From: an uncultured Rubrobacteraceae bacterium
Lineage (GTDB): Bacteria > Actinomycetota > Rubrobacteria > Rubrobacterales > Rubrobacteraceae
DNA: 17,630 nt
Direction of reading: 5' to 3'
NCBI GenBank assembly: GCA_902806105.1
Contig: CADCVI010000015.1
Span: 1 to 17,630, forward strand
The notes beneath the pieces are model-generated. The model did no database searches, was not told where the DNA came from, and saw nothing but the letters and a program-made list of their open reading frames with translations. The translations under genes were made by a program, and so were the position numbers. Shown here in pieces: positions 6,893-13,749 of the stretch (its first letter is position 1; each line of letters begins with the position of its first letter).

Positions 6893-6936
6893 GGCAACAG
6901 GACACCGGAAGAGTCCGGTATCCTGTTGCCAGGATA
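6893..6936 (+). promoter_or_regulatory. Long hairpin with a competing alternative hairpin in the methyltransferase leader
   Basis: GGCAACAGGACACCGGA (6893-6909) pairs with TCCGGTATCCTGTTGCC (6914-6930): 16 of 17 positions complementary (one C/A mismatch), loop AGAG. The right arm's TATCCT (6919-6924) can instead pair perfectly with AGGATA (6931-6936) around loop GTTGCC. The two structures exclude each other, like an attenuator or a protein-controlled leader. The GGAGGAG ribosome site of the gene at 6966 lies 18 bases downstream. Confidence 0.55.
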
Positions 6937-6965
6937 GGCCCGAGAGAATCTCCCGGAGGAGCCCA

Positions 6966-7883
6966 GTGCCCCGCTTTTCGATACGCCGCACCCTGGCCGT
7001 AGGCAACCTGAGGGCTTTCCTGCGCCTGGAGGTCGGGGTAGGCCAGGATGCTTCGGCACCGTCCTGCGGGGGGGCCGAAAACCTCGCCGACGGACTGCAA
7101 AAGGCCCGCAGGACCTCCCAGAAGCGGGCGAAGAGGATCCGCGCGTTGAAGGCGGAACTGGCCGAGCTCGGGGCCGCCCGCGCCGGCGACGCAAGGCTCC
7201 TCGACTACCTGCTCTCGGACGCCTTCGACCGGCGCGCACCGTGGGTAACCGGGATACAGGTGGCCGGAAAGACGTACGGCAGGGGCTCGCGCCACGCGAG
7301 CCCGCGTCTGGGGGAGTTCTTCAGGGCGTTCCCCGAATCCTCCAGGGGCAGGGTGCTGGAGCCGGGCTCCCTGGAGGGCGCCATGACCGTCGAGCTCGCG
7401 AAGAGGGCGCGGGAGGTGGTCGGCCTCGAGGCAAGGCCTGAGAGCGTGGAGCGGGCGGAGTTCTTGAAGGGCCTCTTCGGCGCCCGGAACGCGGCGTTCC
7501 ACCTCACGAACCTCGAGGAGGACGACCTCTCGTCCTACGGCGCGTTCGACGCGGTCTTCTGCTGCGGGCTCCTTTACCACCTTCCCAACCCCCGCGCGTT
7601 CGTGGAGCGCCTGGCGGCGGTGTCGCCGAACCTCTACCTCGACACGCAGTACGCCAGGCCCGAGTGGGACCTCAGCAGAAGGGAAGGGCTGTGGGGCTGG
7701 GTCCGCAGGGAGGACGCGGCGGACCCCCAGAGCGGGGTCTCGGGCACGGCCTTCTGGCCGACCCTCGACGAGCTGCAGAGGCTCCTCTCCGAGAGCGGCT
7801 ACGGGCACATCGAGACGCTCTCCTTGCTGCCGGACAACCGCCACGGCCCCAGGGTGCACCTGGCCGCCCGTCGTAGGCCGTGA
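6966..7883 (+). CDS. SAM-dependent methyltransferase, class I
   Basis: 305 residues from GTG 6966, chosen because GGAGGAG ends 4 bases before it; upstream codons of the same frame run through the leader hairpin. The N-terminus is basic and helical, with a probable short coiled coil at about 43-70 (ADGLQKARRTSQKRAKRIRA, then LKAELAELG). The methyltransferase core follows: motif I as VLEPGSLEG (130-138), the acidic end of strand 2 in VVGLEARPESVERA (151-164), and motif IV FDAVFCCGLLYHLPNP (194-209), which resembles small-molecule and tRNA-modifying enzymes of the CmoB/DUF1698 style. It likely methylates a metabolite, glycan or nucleic acid in the cytoplasm; the acceptor is not evident. Motif I has Pro-Gly-Ser where Gly-x-Gly is usual, which is seen in some divergent members. 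It stands alone between a broken phosphatase and a long non-coding stretch. Confidence 0.85.
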   Translation: MPRFSIRRTLAVGNLRAFLRLEVGVGQDASAPSCGGAENLADGLQKARRTSQKRAKRIRALKAELAELGAARAGDARLLDYLLSDAFDRRAPWVTGIQVAGKTYGRGSRHASPRLGEFFRAFPESSRGRVLEPGSLEGAMTVELAKRAREVVGLEARPESVERAEFLKGLFGARNAAFHLTNLEEDDLSSYGAFDAVFCCGLLYHLPNPRAFVERLAAVSPNLYLDTQYARPEWDLSRREGLWGWVRREDAADPQSGVSGTAFWPTLDELQRLLSESGYGHIETLSLLPDNRHGPRVHLAARRRP

Positions 7884-7908
7884 GGCCGCGTTGGCGCGTC
7901 CGCGGTGA

Positions 7909-7924
7909 GGAGGACGCGTCCTCC
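7909..7924 (+). terminator. 16-base perfect palindrome after the methyltransferase gene
   Basis: GGAGGACGCGTCCTCC is fully self-complementary and lies 25 bases after the stop codon. A plausible terminator hairpin without a U-tract, or a protein-binding palindrome. Confidence 0.4.
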
Positions 7925-8005
7925 AGGAATTGGGCGTGATGAAGGGACACCGCCTCAGAGTTCGGACGAGGCGTCCCGTAACTCCGAACAGCTTCCCGAA
8001 ACGCA

Positions 8006-8189
8006 GTCCCGGTAGAAAGGTCCCGGTACTCGACCCCTCGTGGTTTGCGAGAACAAGTCGAAACGACGAGACGTGCAAGGGTTCTCTCAGAAACACTCGA
8101 ATAGGGGACGGGGACGCCGCGTCCCGGTAGGCGGCCCGTAACCCGGACCCGTGGCACCTAAACCTCGTGCCGGTAGCGGAGTCCCGGTA
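8006..8189. repeat. Four copies of GTCCCGGTA in a gene-free stretch
   Basis: Exact copies at 8006-8014, 8020-8028, 8121-8129 and 8181-8189, with a near copy TGCCGGTA about 8168. The last copy also forms CGGTA-CTTGT-TACCG with following bases, and a short T-run follows. No gene is supported in 7925-8478; a frame at 8151-8342 has weak codon bias. Confidence 0.4.
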
Positions 8190-8478
8190 CTTGTTACCGT
8201 CCTCGTTTTGAGGATACGAGGCGTGAGAGTGCCGGTCAGGGAGCGTGCGCTCGCGAGAGCCGTTGCCTCGGACCGGCGCCCGGGCACCGAGGGGGCGAGC
8301 TTCCCCGACCGCTCTCGCGGGCCGTCGAGATTCTTGTCATAGACGGCACTCGGGAGACGCATGGGCCGCGAGCACTCCCGGTCGCGTAAGAGGCCTTCCC
8401 CGCCCGCCCCGGCGTCTCGCGTTATCCTTATCGGTGAAGTGTGGCCCCGGTGGCCTACGACGAGGTAGAAGGAAGCGC

Positions 8479-9633
8479 ATGGGCGAAGGGACGAGAAAGA
8501 AACTGCTCAACGTCGAGGAGGAGCTTTCGGGGCTCTTCTTCGAGCGGAAGGAGGAGATCCGGGGTCTCGTCGTGGGCCTCCTCTCGAGGGAGCACGTCCT
8601 GCTCCTCGGCCCTCCCGGGGCGGCCAAGAGCGAGCTTGCGGAGGAGTTGTGCTCCAGGATCTTGTGGGAGGGCGGGGACCGCGCCGGCTACTTCCGTTGG
8701 CTGCTTTCGCGCACTTCGACGCCGGAGGAGCTCTTCGGTCCGGTCTCGCTCAAGGCGCTCGAGGAGGACTCCTACCGGCGCAAGACGAAGGGGAAGCTCC
8801 CCGAGGCCAGGGTAGCTTTCCTCGACGAGGTCTTCGAGTGCAACTCGGCGGTCCTCAACGGCCTGCTCTCGGTCCTCAACGAGCGGTTGTTCTTCAACGA
8901 CGGCGAGCCAACGCCGATACCCCTGGAGATGGTGGTCGCGGCCTCCAACGAGCCGCCGGACGAGAGGGAGGAGCTCGAGGCCCTCTTCGACCGCTTCTTG
9001 CTGCGCTACGTCGTCGCCTACGTGAAGGAGGACGAAAGCTTCGAGGCGATGCTCCGCAGGGAGTCGGAGGCCCCTCCGCAGAGGACGAGCCTCGCCGCCG
9101 GTGAGCTTCTCGAGGCGCAGGAGGAGATCCGGAAGGTCGACGCCTCGAGGGCGCTTCCTGCGATCGCGGTCCTGAGGCAGGAGCTGTCGGAGGCCGGGAT
9201 CTCCGCGTCGGACAGGCGCTACGCCAAGAGCCTGAAGCTCCTCAGGGCGAACGCCTACCTCGAGGGGCGCGACGAGGTCACGGACGAGGACCTTCTGATC
9301 CTGGCGAACGTGCTCTGGGTGGAGCCGGGCCAGGCCCGGGACGTGCGCAAAAAGGTCATGGTGCTGGCGAGCCCCGAGCTCTCGGAGGCCCAGGACCTCC
9401 TCGAAGAGGCCCGGGAGGTGCACAAGAAGGCCATCTCGGCGCCCCTCGAGCGCGCGGGCGAGGAGGGGCAGGAGGCGAACGCGAAGCTCAAGGAGGTGAC
9501 CAACCGGCTCCTCGCCCTCAGAAACGACGCCGAGAGGGTCTCGCGCGGGACCCAGAAGATCGACGAAGCCCTTACGGCCGTGGTCGAGATGAACAAGGAG
9601 GTGATCCACAAGTGGCTCGGCATCACGATCTAG
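8479..9633 (+). CDS. MoxR-family AAA+ ATPase (RavA-like)
   Basis: 384 residues. The ATG at 8479 follows GTAGAAGGAAG closely. The AAA+ core is clear: Walker A GPPGAAKS (44-51), a YFRWLLSRTSTPEELFGPVS block (71-90) typical of RavA, LKALEEDSYRRKTKG, Walker B VAFLDEVF (112-119), NSAVLNGLLSVLNERLF, sensor-1 AASNEPP (N157), arginine-finger region LFDRFLLR and sensor-2-like SDRRYAKSLKLL. The C-terminal 100 residues are helical and charged. MoxR/RavA ATPases form hexamers that, with a VWA-domain partner, remodel or activate other protein complexes in the cytoplasm. The next gene encodes such a VWA protein and overlaps this one by 22 bases. The closest known layout is ravA-viaA of enterobacteria. The target of this pair is not indicated by the neighbours. 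Confidence 0.93.
   Translation: MGEGTRKKLLNVEEELSGLFFERKEEIRGLVVGLLSREHVLLLGPPGAAKSELAEELCSRILWEGGDRAGYFRWLLSRTSTPEELFGPVSLKALEEDSYRRKTKGKLPEARVAFLDEVFECNSAVLNGLLSVLNERLFFNDGEPTPIPLEMVVAASNEPPDEREELEALFDRFLLRYVVAYVKEDESFEAMLRRESEAPPQRTSLAAGELLEAQEEIRKVDASRALPAIAVLRQELSEAGISASDRRYAKSLKLLRANAYLEGRDEVTDEDLLILANVLWVEPGQARDVRKKVMVLASPELSEAQDLLEEAREVHKKAISAPLERAGEEGQEANAKLKEVTNRLLALRNDAERVSRGTQKIDEALTAVVEMNKEVIHKWLGITI
9595..9606 (+). promoter_or_regulatory. Perfect 12-base Shine-Dalgarno sequence inside the MoxR gene
   Basis: AAGGAGGTGATC, the full complement of the usual 16S rRNA 3' end, lies within codons of the ATPase gene and 5 bases before the GTG at 9612. It fixes the start of the VWA gene and implies coupled but strong independent translation. 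Confidence 0.85.
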
Positions 9634-11168
9634 GGGATGAAGGGGGGCCGAGGATCGAGGACCTGCTGGGGCTGTCGTTGGAGGACCTGGAGGCCATAAG
9701 GAGCAGCATGCCACAGCGGGCGGAGGAGGCCCCTGGCCCTTCCGAGCAGAACGTCCTGCAGGACCGCTTCGACGGCCGCCTCTTCGGCGAGCTCTACGAG
9801 GCGAGCCGGGAGATCCGGGTCCTCGCCGAGTCGGAGGGTGCCCCCGAGACCTTTCCGGCCCTCCTCAGGGACTTCTTCTGCGTCTTCTACAAGGCGGCCC
9901 CTGTCCTCGCGCCCGGGGAGAATGTGGACGAGCCCCACCGGCGGCAGAACAGGCAGTTTGTAGAGGGGCTGCTCGGGGACGAGAAGACCGGCGTCGCCCG
10001 TCTCTTCACCCGCCTGGATCCCCTCTCCAGCGGCCTAGCTACCTTGGCGGCCGGCAGGCGCGTGCTGGAGGAGCTTACCGGGGACCCCGAACCGGAGGAC
10101 CCGTCCCGGCAGGCGGAGGATCCACCTCCTCCTCAGCCCCGAGAACCCGGGGAAGACGGGCCTGAAGAAGGAGTCGGAGCGCCCGCCGAAGGGGAGACCG
10201 CAGGGGGCGATCCGGACGAGGACCTGGAGCTAGCGGTCCGGGCGGCAGCCGGGGAGGCGCTTCGGGAGGCGGAGGACCTTCAAAAGGCGCTCTCCGGTTG
10301 GGGGCTTTCCCCCTCGGACCTCCAGAAGGCGCCGCTCGCGGAGCGCTTCGAACTCGCCCGAAGGCTCAGGGGGAAGGACCTCAGGCGCCTCACGGACCTC
10401 GTCGGCAGGATGCGCCGCTTGGCGGCAGCGTCACGCAGAAAGAAGGAGAGGGAGAGGCGCGAGGAGGTCCACTCGGTAACGCTGGGCGGGGACCCCGCCC
10501 GGGTACTCCCGGCCGAGCTCGCCGCGGGGCTGGCCTCCCGGAACCCCCTCAGGCGCCTCGACTTCTACCGGCGCCTGGCCGAGGAGCAGGTCCTCTCCCA
10601 CGAGCTCCGCGCCCGGGAACCCTCGGGGCGCGGACCCGTCGTTGCCCTGATCGACGCCTCCGGCTCGATGTCCGGGCAGAAGATGGAGTGGGCCGTGGCC
10701 GTCGCCCTGGCCCTCGTGGACGAGGCGGGACGTCGCAGGAGGGGCGAGCCTGGCAGGCGCGCGAGCGTCCTCTTCTTCAACTCCGGGCTGGTCCGGGAGG
10801 TGACCTTCGAGCCCAGGGAGCGCGACGCGAGGAAGCTGCTCGAGGTCGCCGGGGTCGGCGCGGGCGGGGGGACCGACTACAGGCCGGCCCTGACGCGAGC
10901 GGTCGAGATCGCCCGAGGTTCGAGGCACGAAGGGGCCGACCTCCTGATCGTAACCGACGCCCTGTTCCGCCTCCCCGAGGGATACGTGGAGGAGCTAGAG
11001 GGCCACAAGAGCCGCCTCGGCTTCAAGCTCTACTCCGTGCTCATCGGCGCCGAACGTCAACGGGCCGAGGAGGAACTCGGTCGTTACTCGGAGGAGGTGT
11101 GGTCGGTGGCGGACCTCGCCGCGGACGGGGACGGGATCGCCGGGTCAGTCTTCGGCCGCATCTCCTAG
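9612..11168 (+). CDS. VWA-domain protein, partner of the MoxR ATPase (ViaA/CoxE-like)
   Basis: 518 residues from GTG 9612, set by the 12-base Shine-Dalgarno site. Residues about 1-155 are helical and hydrophilic. Residues about 156-205 are a low-complexity Pro/Glu/Gly linker (EPEDPSRQAEDPPPPQPREP and beyond). Residues 206-335 are helical and basic. The C-terminal von Willebrand A domain (about 342-518) begins VVALIDASGSMSG, with a complete MIDAS: D348-x-S350-x-S352, T421 in GGGTDYRPAL, and D449 in LLIVTDALF. The metal site binds Mg2+ and a protein carboxylate. This order, helical N-terminal region then C-terminal VWA, is that of ViaA and CoxE-type partners. It should work with the ATPase encoded just upstream as a chaperone-like complex in the cytoplasm. 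The acidic proline-rich linker is longer than I expect from enterobacterial ViaA. Confidence 0.9.
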   Translation: MARHHDLGDEGGPRIEDLLGLSLEDLEAIRSSMPQRAEEAPGPSEQNVLQDRFDGRLFGELYEASREIRVLAESEGAPETFPALLRDFFCVFYKAAPVLAPGENVDEPHRRQNRQFVEGLLGDEKTGVARLFTRLDPLSSGLATLAAGRRVLEELTGDPEPEDPSRQAEDPPPPQPREPGEDGPEEGVGAPAEGETAGGDPDEDLELAVRAAAGEALREAEDLQKALSGWGLSPSDLQKAPLAERFELARRLRGKDLRRLTDLVGRMRRLAAASRRKKERERREEVHSVTLGGDPARVLPAELAAGLASRNPLRRLDFYRRLAEEQVLSHELRAREPSGRGPVVALIDASGSMSGQKMEWAVAVALALVDEAGRRRRGEPGRRASVLFFNSGLVREVTFEPRERDARKLLEVAGVGAGGGTDYRPALTRAVEIARGSRHEGADLLIVTDALFRLPEGYVEELEGHKSRLGFKLYSVLIGAERQRAEEELGRYSEEVWSVADLAADGDGIAGSVFGRIS

Positions 11169-11688
11169 ATGGCAACGAAACAAGGCTCCCAAGCAGCACG
11201 ACGAGACCCCGAAGGCGCGCATGAGCTTCTGACCCGGGACGCGGTCGGATGGCGCCAAGACCGGCAACCCGATCGAGAACAAGAAGGACGGCTGCGCGCA
11301 CCGGGGAAAGAGGCTTGCAGGGACGAGGCCCGGACCAAATCGGGCCGAGGAGACCAGGGAAAGACCGCCTCGGACCCGGTCTCGGCCGCTTCCGCAACGA
11401 GAGGGAAGAACCTCTCCGACCGACCTTCGACGCTTGGGTAGGGCGCGGCGTTTGACCTAGCGGTCTCCGATTCCCTTGCCCCCGGTGTTCGACAAACGAG
11501 CGTCTACGACGCTAGCGTATCCCATGTTTGTCGAGGGGTACGCTCTCAGGAGCCCCCGCCGTCGCAGCAGGCGCTGTTCGCATACCACGAGGTCTGGGGC
11601 TGAGGCGCCGGGTTTCGGGCACCGACGAGAGCCGGGACGGGACCGGGGAACGGAAGCCCCGCCGCCGCCCTCGCAGTGGCCCGTCTCC
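11169..11688. other. Gene-free stretch between convergent VWA and serine-hydrolase genes
   Basis: A 90-codon frame starts with ATG right after the VWA stop (11169-11441), but its third codon positions are barely GC-biased and its composition (Arg, Gln, Asp-rich, no hydrophobic core) looks non-coding. No other gene is visible. The notable structure is the nested inverted repeat at 11489-11534. Confidence 0.4.
11489..11534. repeat. Nested inverted repeat, possible terminator or recombination-type site
   Basis: TCGACAAAC (11489-11497) and GTTTGTCGA (11526-11534) are perfect 9-bp arms. Inside them AGCGTC-TAC-GACGCT (about 11499-11513) is a second perfect 6-bp hairpin. It sits between two convergent genes, so a bidirectional terminator is possible, but the two-level symmetry also resembles protein-binding or recombination sites. 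Confidence 0.45.
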
Positions 11689-12894
11689 TCAGCCGTCGAT
11701 CTCCCCGTAGACGGAGGCCCAGAAGTCGAGATCGACCCTGGGGGACCCGGGGGAGGCGAGGCGTTGGGTCATCAGGATTCCGACCATGTCCTCGTCGGGG
11801 TCCGAGGACCAGGACGTGCCCAGGCCGCCCTCCCACCCGTAGCGCCGGGGCGTGGCCGGCGTAGCGTCGCCGCCCGGTATGGTGGACAGGCCGAACCCCC
11901 AGCCGCGCCCCCCCAGGAAGACGGGGACGTGGTCGGAGGCCGCCCGTAGCTCGGGCGTCAGGTGGTCGGTCGTCATGAGCTCGACCGAGGCCCTCGACAG
12001 GACGCGCTCGCCTTCGTGCTCGCCCCCGTTCAGCATCATCCGGCCGAAGGCGAGGTAGTCGTCTGCGGTCGAGACCAGCCCCCCTCTCGCGTCCGGGAAC
12101 GCGGGCGGGCGGCTCCACTGGCTGTCGTAGGCGCCGTCGTAGAGCTCGAGCGCCCCGGTCTCAGGGTCCGCCGCGTACAGGCTCGCCAGCCGGTCGAGCT
12201 TATCGGCCGGCACGTGGAAGCCGGTATCCTCCATGCTGAGCGGGCCGAAGACGCGCTCGCGGAGGAAGATTTCCAGCGGCTTCTCCGAGGAGCGCGAGAT
12301 CAGCACGCCCAGCACGGCGAACGCCATCTCGTACGTCCACCGCTCGCCCGGCTGGTGCATCAGCGGGAGCTCTGCGAAGCGGCGGATCCACTCGTCCGGA
12401 TCGTGCGGCGTCGCCGGCTTCGGCGGCCCCATGCCCAGCCGCCGCTCGTTCGCGGCGGCCAGGATCGGGTACGCGTCCGGCGGCCCCATGACGAAGCCGA
12501 AGCCCATGCGCATGGTCAACAGGTCACGCAACGTGATCGGCCTCTTCGCTGGCACGGTGTCGTCGAGCGGCCCGTCGAGCCGCTTGAGGACCCTGCGGTC
12601 GGCCAGTTCCGGCAGCAGCCGGTCCACCGGCTCGTCCAGGCGTAGCCTGCCGTCCTCCACCAAGGCCATCGCGGCCGCTGCCGCGACCGGCTTGGTCAAC
12701 GAGCTGACGCGGAAGATCGTGTCACGCCGCATTGGGTCGCCGCCGACCGCCTTCGCGCCTACCGCGTCCGCGTGCACCTCGCCCCTTCGAGCGACCAGCG
12801 TCACGAGGCCCGGCACCTCGAGGCGCTCGACGTGGCTGGCCATCGCGTCGTGCAAGCGGCCTAGATGAGCCCCGGACCGTCCTCCGGCGCTCAT
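11689..12894 (-). CDS. Serine hydrolase of the class C beta-lactamase / S12 esterase family
   Basis: 401 residues. The ATG at 12894 was used; the ribosome site is weak (GGGGA nearby). The catalytic Ser65-x-x-Lys68 motif is in FRVSSLTKPVAAAA; the second motif position reads Tyr188-Glu-Met in RWTYEMAFAVLG where beta-lactamases have Tyr-x-Asn; the third, usually KTG or HTG, reads WEGGLGTSW. Other family landmarks are LRDLLTMRMGFG, PGERWTYEMAFAVLGVLI, FGPLSMEDTGFHVP and GGLVSTADDYLAFGRMMLN. The missing Asn and Lys/His make true beta-lactamase action unlikely and fit EstB-like esterases or lactone hydrolases of family VIII. There is no signal peptide, so it acts in the cytoplasm. It stands alone. 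The substrate is unknown; annotation as a beta-lactam resistance gene would not be justified. Confidence 0.87.
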   Translation of the reverse strand: MSAGGRSGAHLGRLHDAMASHVERLEVPGLVTLVARRGEVHADAVGAKAVGGDPMRRDTIFRVSSLTKPVAAAAAMALVEDGRLRLDEPVDRLLPELADRRVLKRLDGPLDDTVPAKRPITLRDLLTMRMGFGFVMGPPDAYPILAAANERRLGMGPPKPATPHDPDEWIRRFAELPLMHQPGERWTYEMAFAVLGVLISRSSEKPLEIFLRERVFGPLSMEDTGFHVPADKLDRLASLYAADPETGALELYDGAYDSQWSRPPAFPDARGGLVSTADDYLAFGRMMLNGGEHEGERVLSRASVELMTTDHLTPELRAASDHVPVFLGGRGWGFGLSTIPGGDATPATPRRYGWEGGLGTSWSSDPDEDMVGILMTQRLASPGSPRVDLDFWASVYGEIDG

Positions 12895-13200
12895 GCGCGT
12901 CCCCGCGTCGGATGTGACCTTCCGACCATGTTCGATTTTCCTCCCTGCGTCCCACCGCCGCTGACGTCCCGGTCCTCAGGGGTGGAAGCATGCCACAGGG
13001 CTAGATTCCTTACCAACCGAGCGGAGGTGCGGAGCATGGACGGAAGGTTGTTGTATCTAACGGAGTGGGATTCTGCGTAACCGCAAGGATTGGATCACGC
13101 CTGGGGGACAGGGGATGGGGATCTTTTATGGTTACGGTAGCTGTGAAGCAGATCTCGCCATAGAAGCGTTACACATATCCGTACCTCCCCCGCATGAAAA
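12895..13200. other. Gene-free stretch upstream of the TIR fragment
   Basis: No supported gene. A 14-codon frame at 13036 (MDGRLLYLTEWDSA) has a good GGAGG site 9 bases upstream and could be a leader peptide or the remains of a gene start, but nothing links it to the TIR fragment. No N-terminal TIR motif (for example a V-F-x-S-Y-S block) was found in any frame. Confidence 0.3.
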
Positions 13201-13560
13201 GTGCACGAGGAGAAGGCGGACGGGCAAGTGGGTGTCGGCTACGAGGGCGACGTGATGACCGCCGAGGTCTTATCTGATGGGCGACAGAAGAAGTTTATTC
13301 CCGTCCTACGGGCGGGAGACTGGGGTAACACCCTGCCTTCGTGGCTGCTTGGCAAGCTGAGCATCGACCTACGGGGCGATCCTTACTCCGACGAACAGTA
13401 CGGCATCTCGTTAGATGCGCTGCACGGCCGGACCCCACAGGCACCGTCCCTGGGGCTCCGGACAGACGCGAGGTCCCCTCGATCGGTGCACGAGACGACC
13501 GCGCACGAGCGCCAAGGGCAGCCCCCGGGGGCAGCGAGGCCCGTGAGGATCGTGGGGTGA
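13201..13560 (+). pseudogene. C-terminal fragment of a TIR/SEFIR-domain protein
   Basis: The frame begins at a GTG with an in-frame TGA just upstream (TGA at 13195) and reads VHEEKADGQVGVGYEGDVMT, then KFIPVLRAGDWGNTLPSWLL, GKLSIDLRGDPYSDEQYG and LDALHGR. From memory this is the second half of bacterial TIR/SEFIR domains (pattern: KAD..GGVGYE, KFIPLLR.G.W....P.wL.Gk...D.R.dpYsee.Y..Ll..LhG). The N-terminal half, which carries the first strand and the catalytic Glu region, is missing, and no ribosome site precedes the GTG. After HGR the sequence becomes low-complexity. Full-length relatives are signalling or anti-phage effectors that may cleave NAD+. This copy is probably dead or a relic of a defence gene. 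Confidence 0.68.
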
Positions 13561-13566
13561 TAGACG

Positions 13567-13583
13567 GGGAGGTCACTTCCCCG
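13567..13583 (+). terminator. Small hairpin after the TIR fragment
   Basis: GGGGAGG-TCA-CTTCCCC: 7 pairs including one G-T wobble, 6 bases after the frame's stop. No T-run. The rest of 13561-13749 shows nothing. Confidence 0.3.
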
Positions 13584-13749
13584 CGCAACGACGGCACCTG
13601 CGGGACCGCCCTGTATGCCGTCCCGTCCCGATTCTCCCGACGGCCCCCGCCCGAGAAACGTGGTCCAGCCCTGCCTCAAAAGCGCATCTTCCCGGCACCA
13701 GAAAGCTTGGACGGTAACCGGTAGTTCCTCCCCGAAGCGGTCGAACGGC

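Noticed and set aside
6768..8096. 442-codon ORF on the complement strand
   Set aside because: It is antisense to the methyltransferase and reads as a low-complexity Arg/Pro/Leu/Val shadow frame of that gene.
8151..8342. 63-codon ORF upstream of the MoxR gene
   Set aside because: Mixed codon bias, no ribosome site, and it overlaps the GTCCCGGTA repeat region; no domain seen.
11169..11441. 90-codon ORF starting directly after the VWA gene
   Set aside because: Third codon positions are barely GC-biased and the composition is Arg/Gln/Asp-rich without a hydrophobic core, and there is no recognisable domain or good ribosome site.
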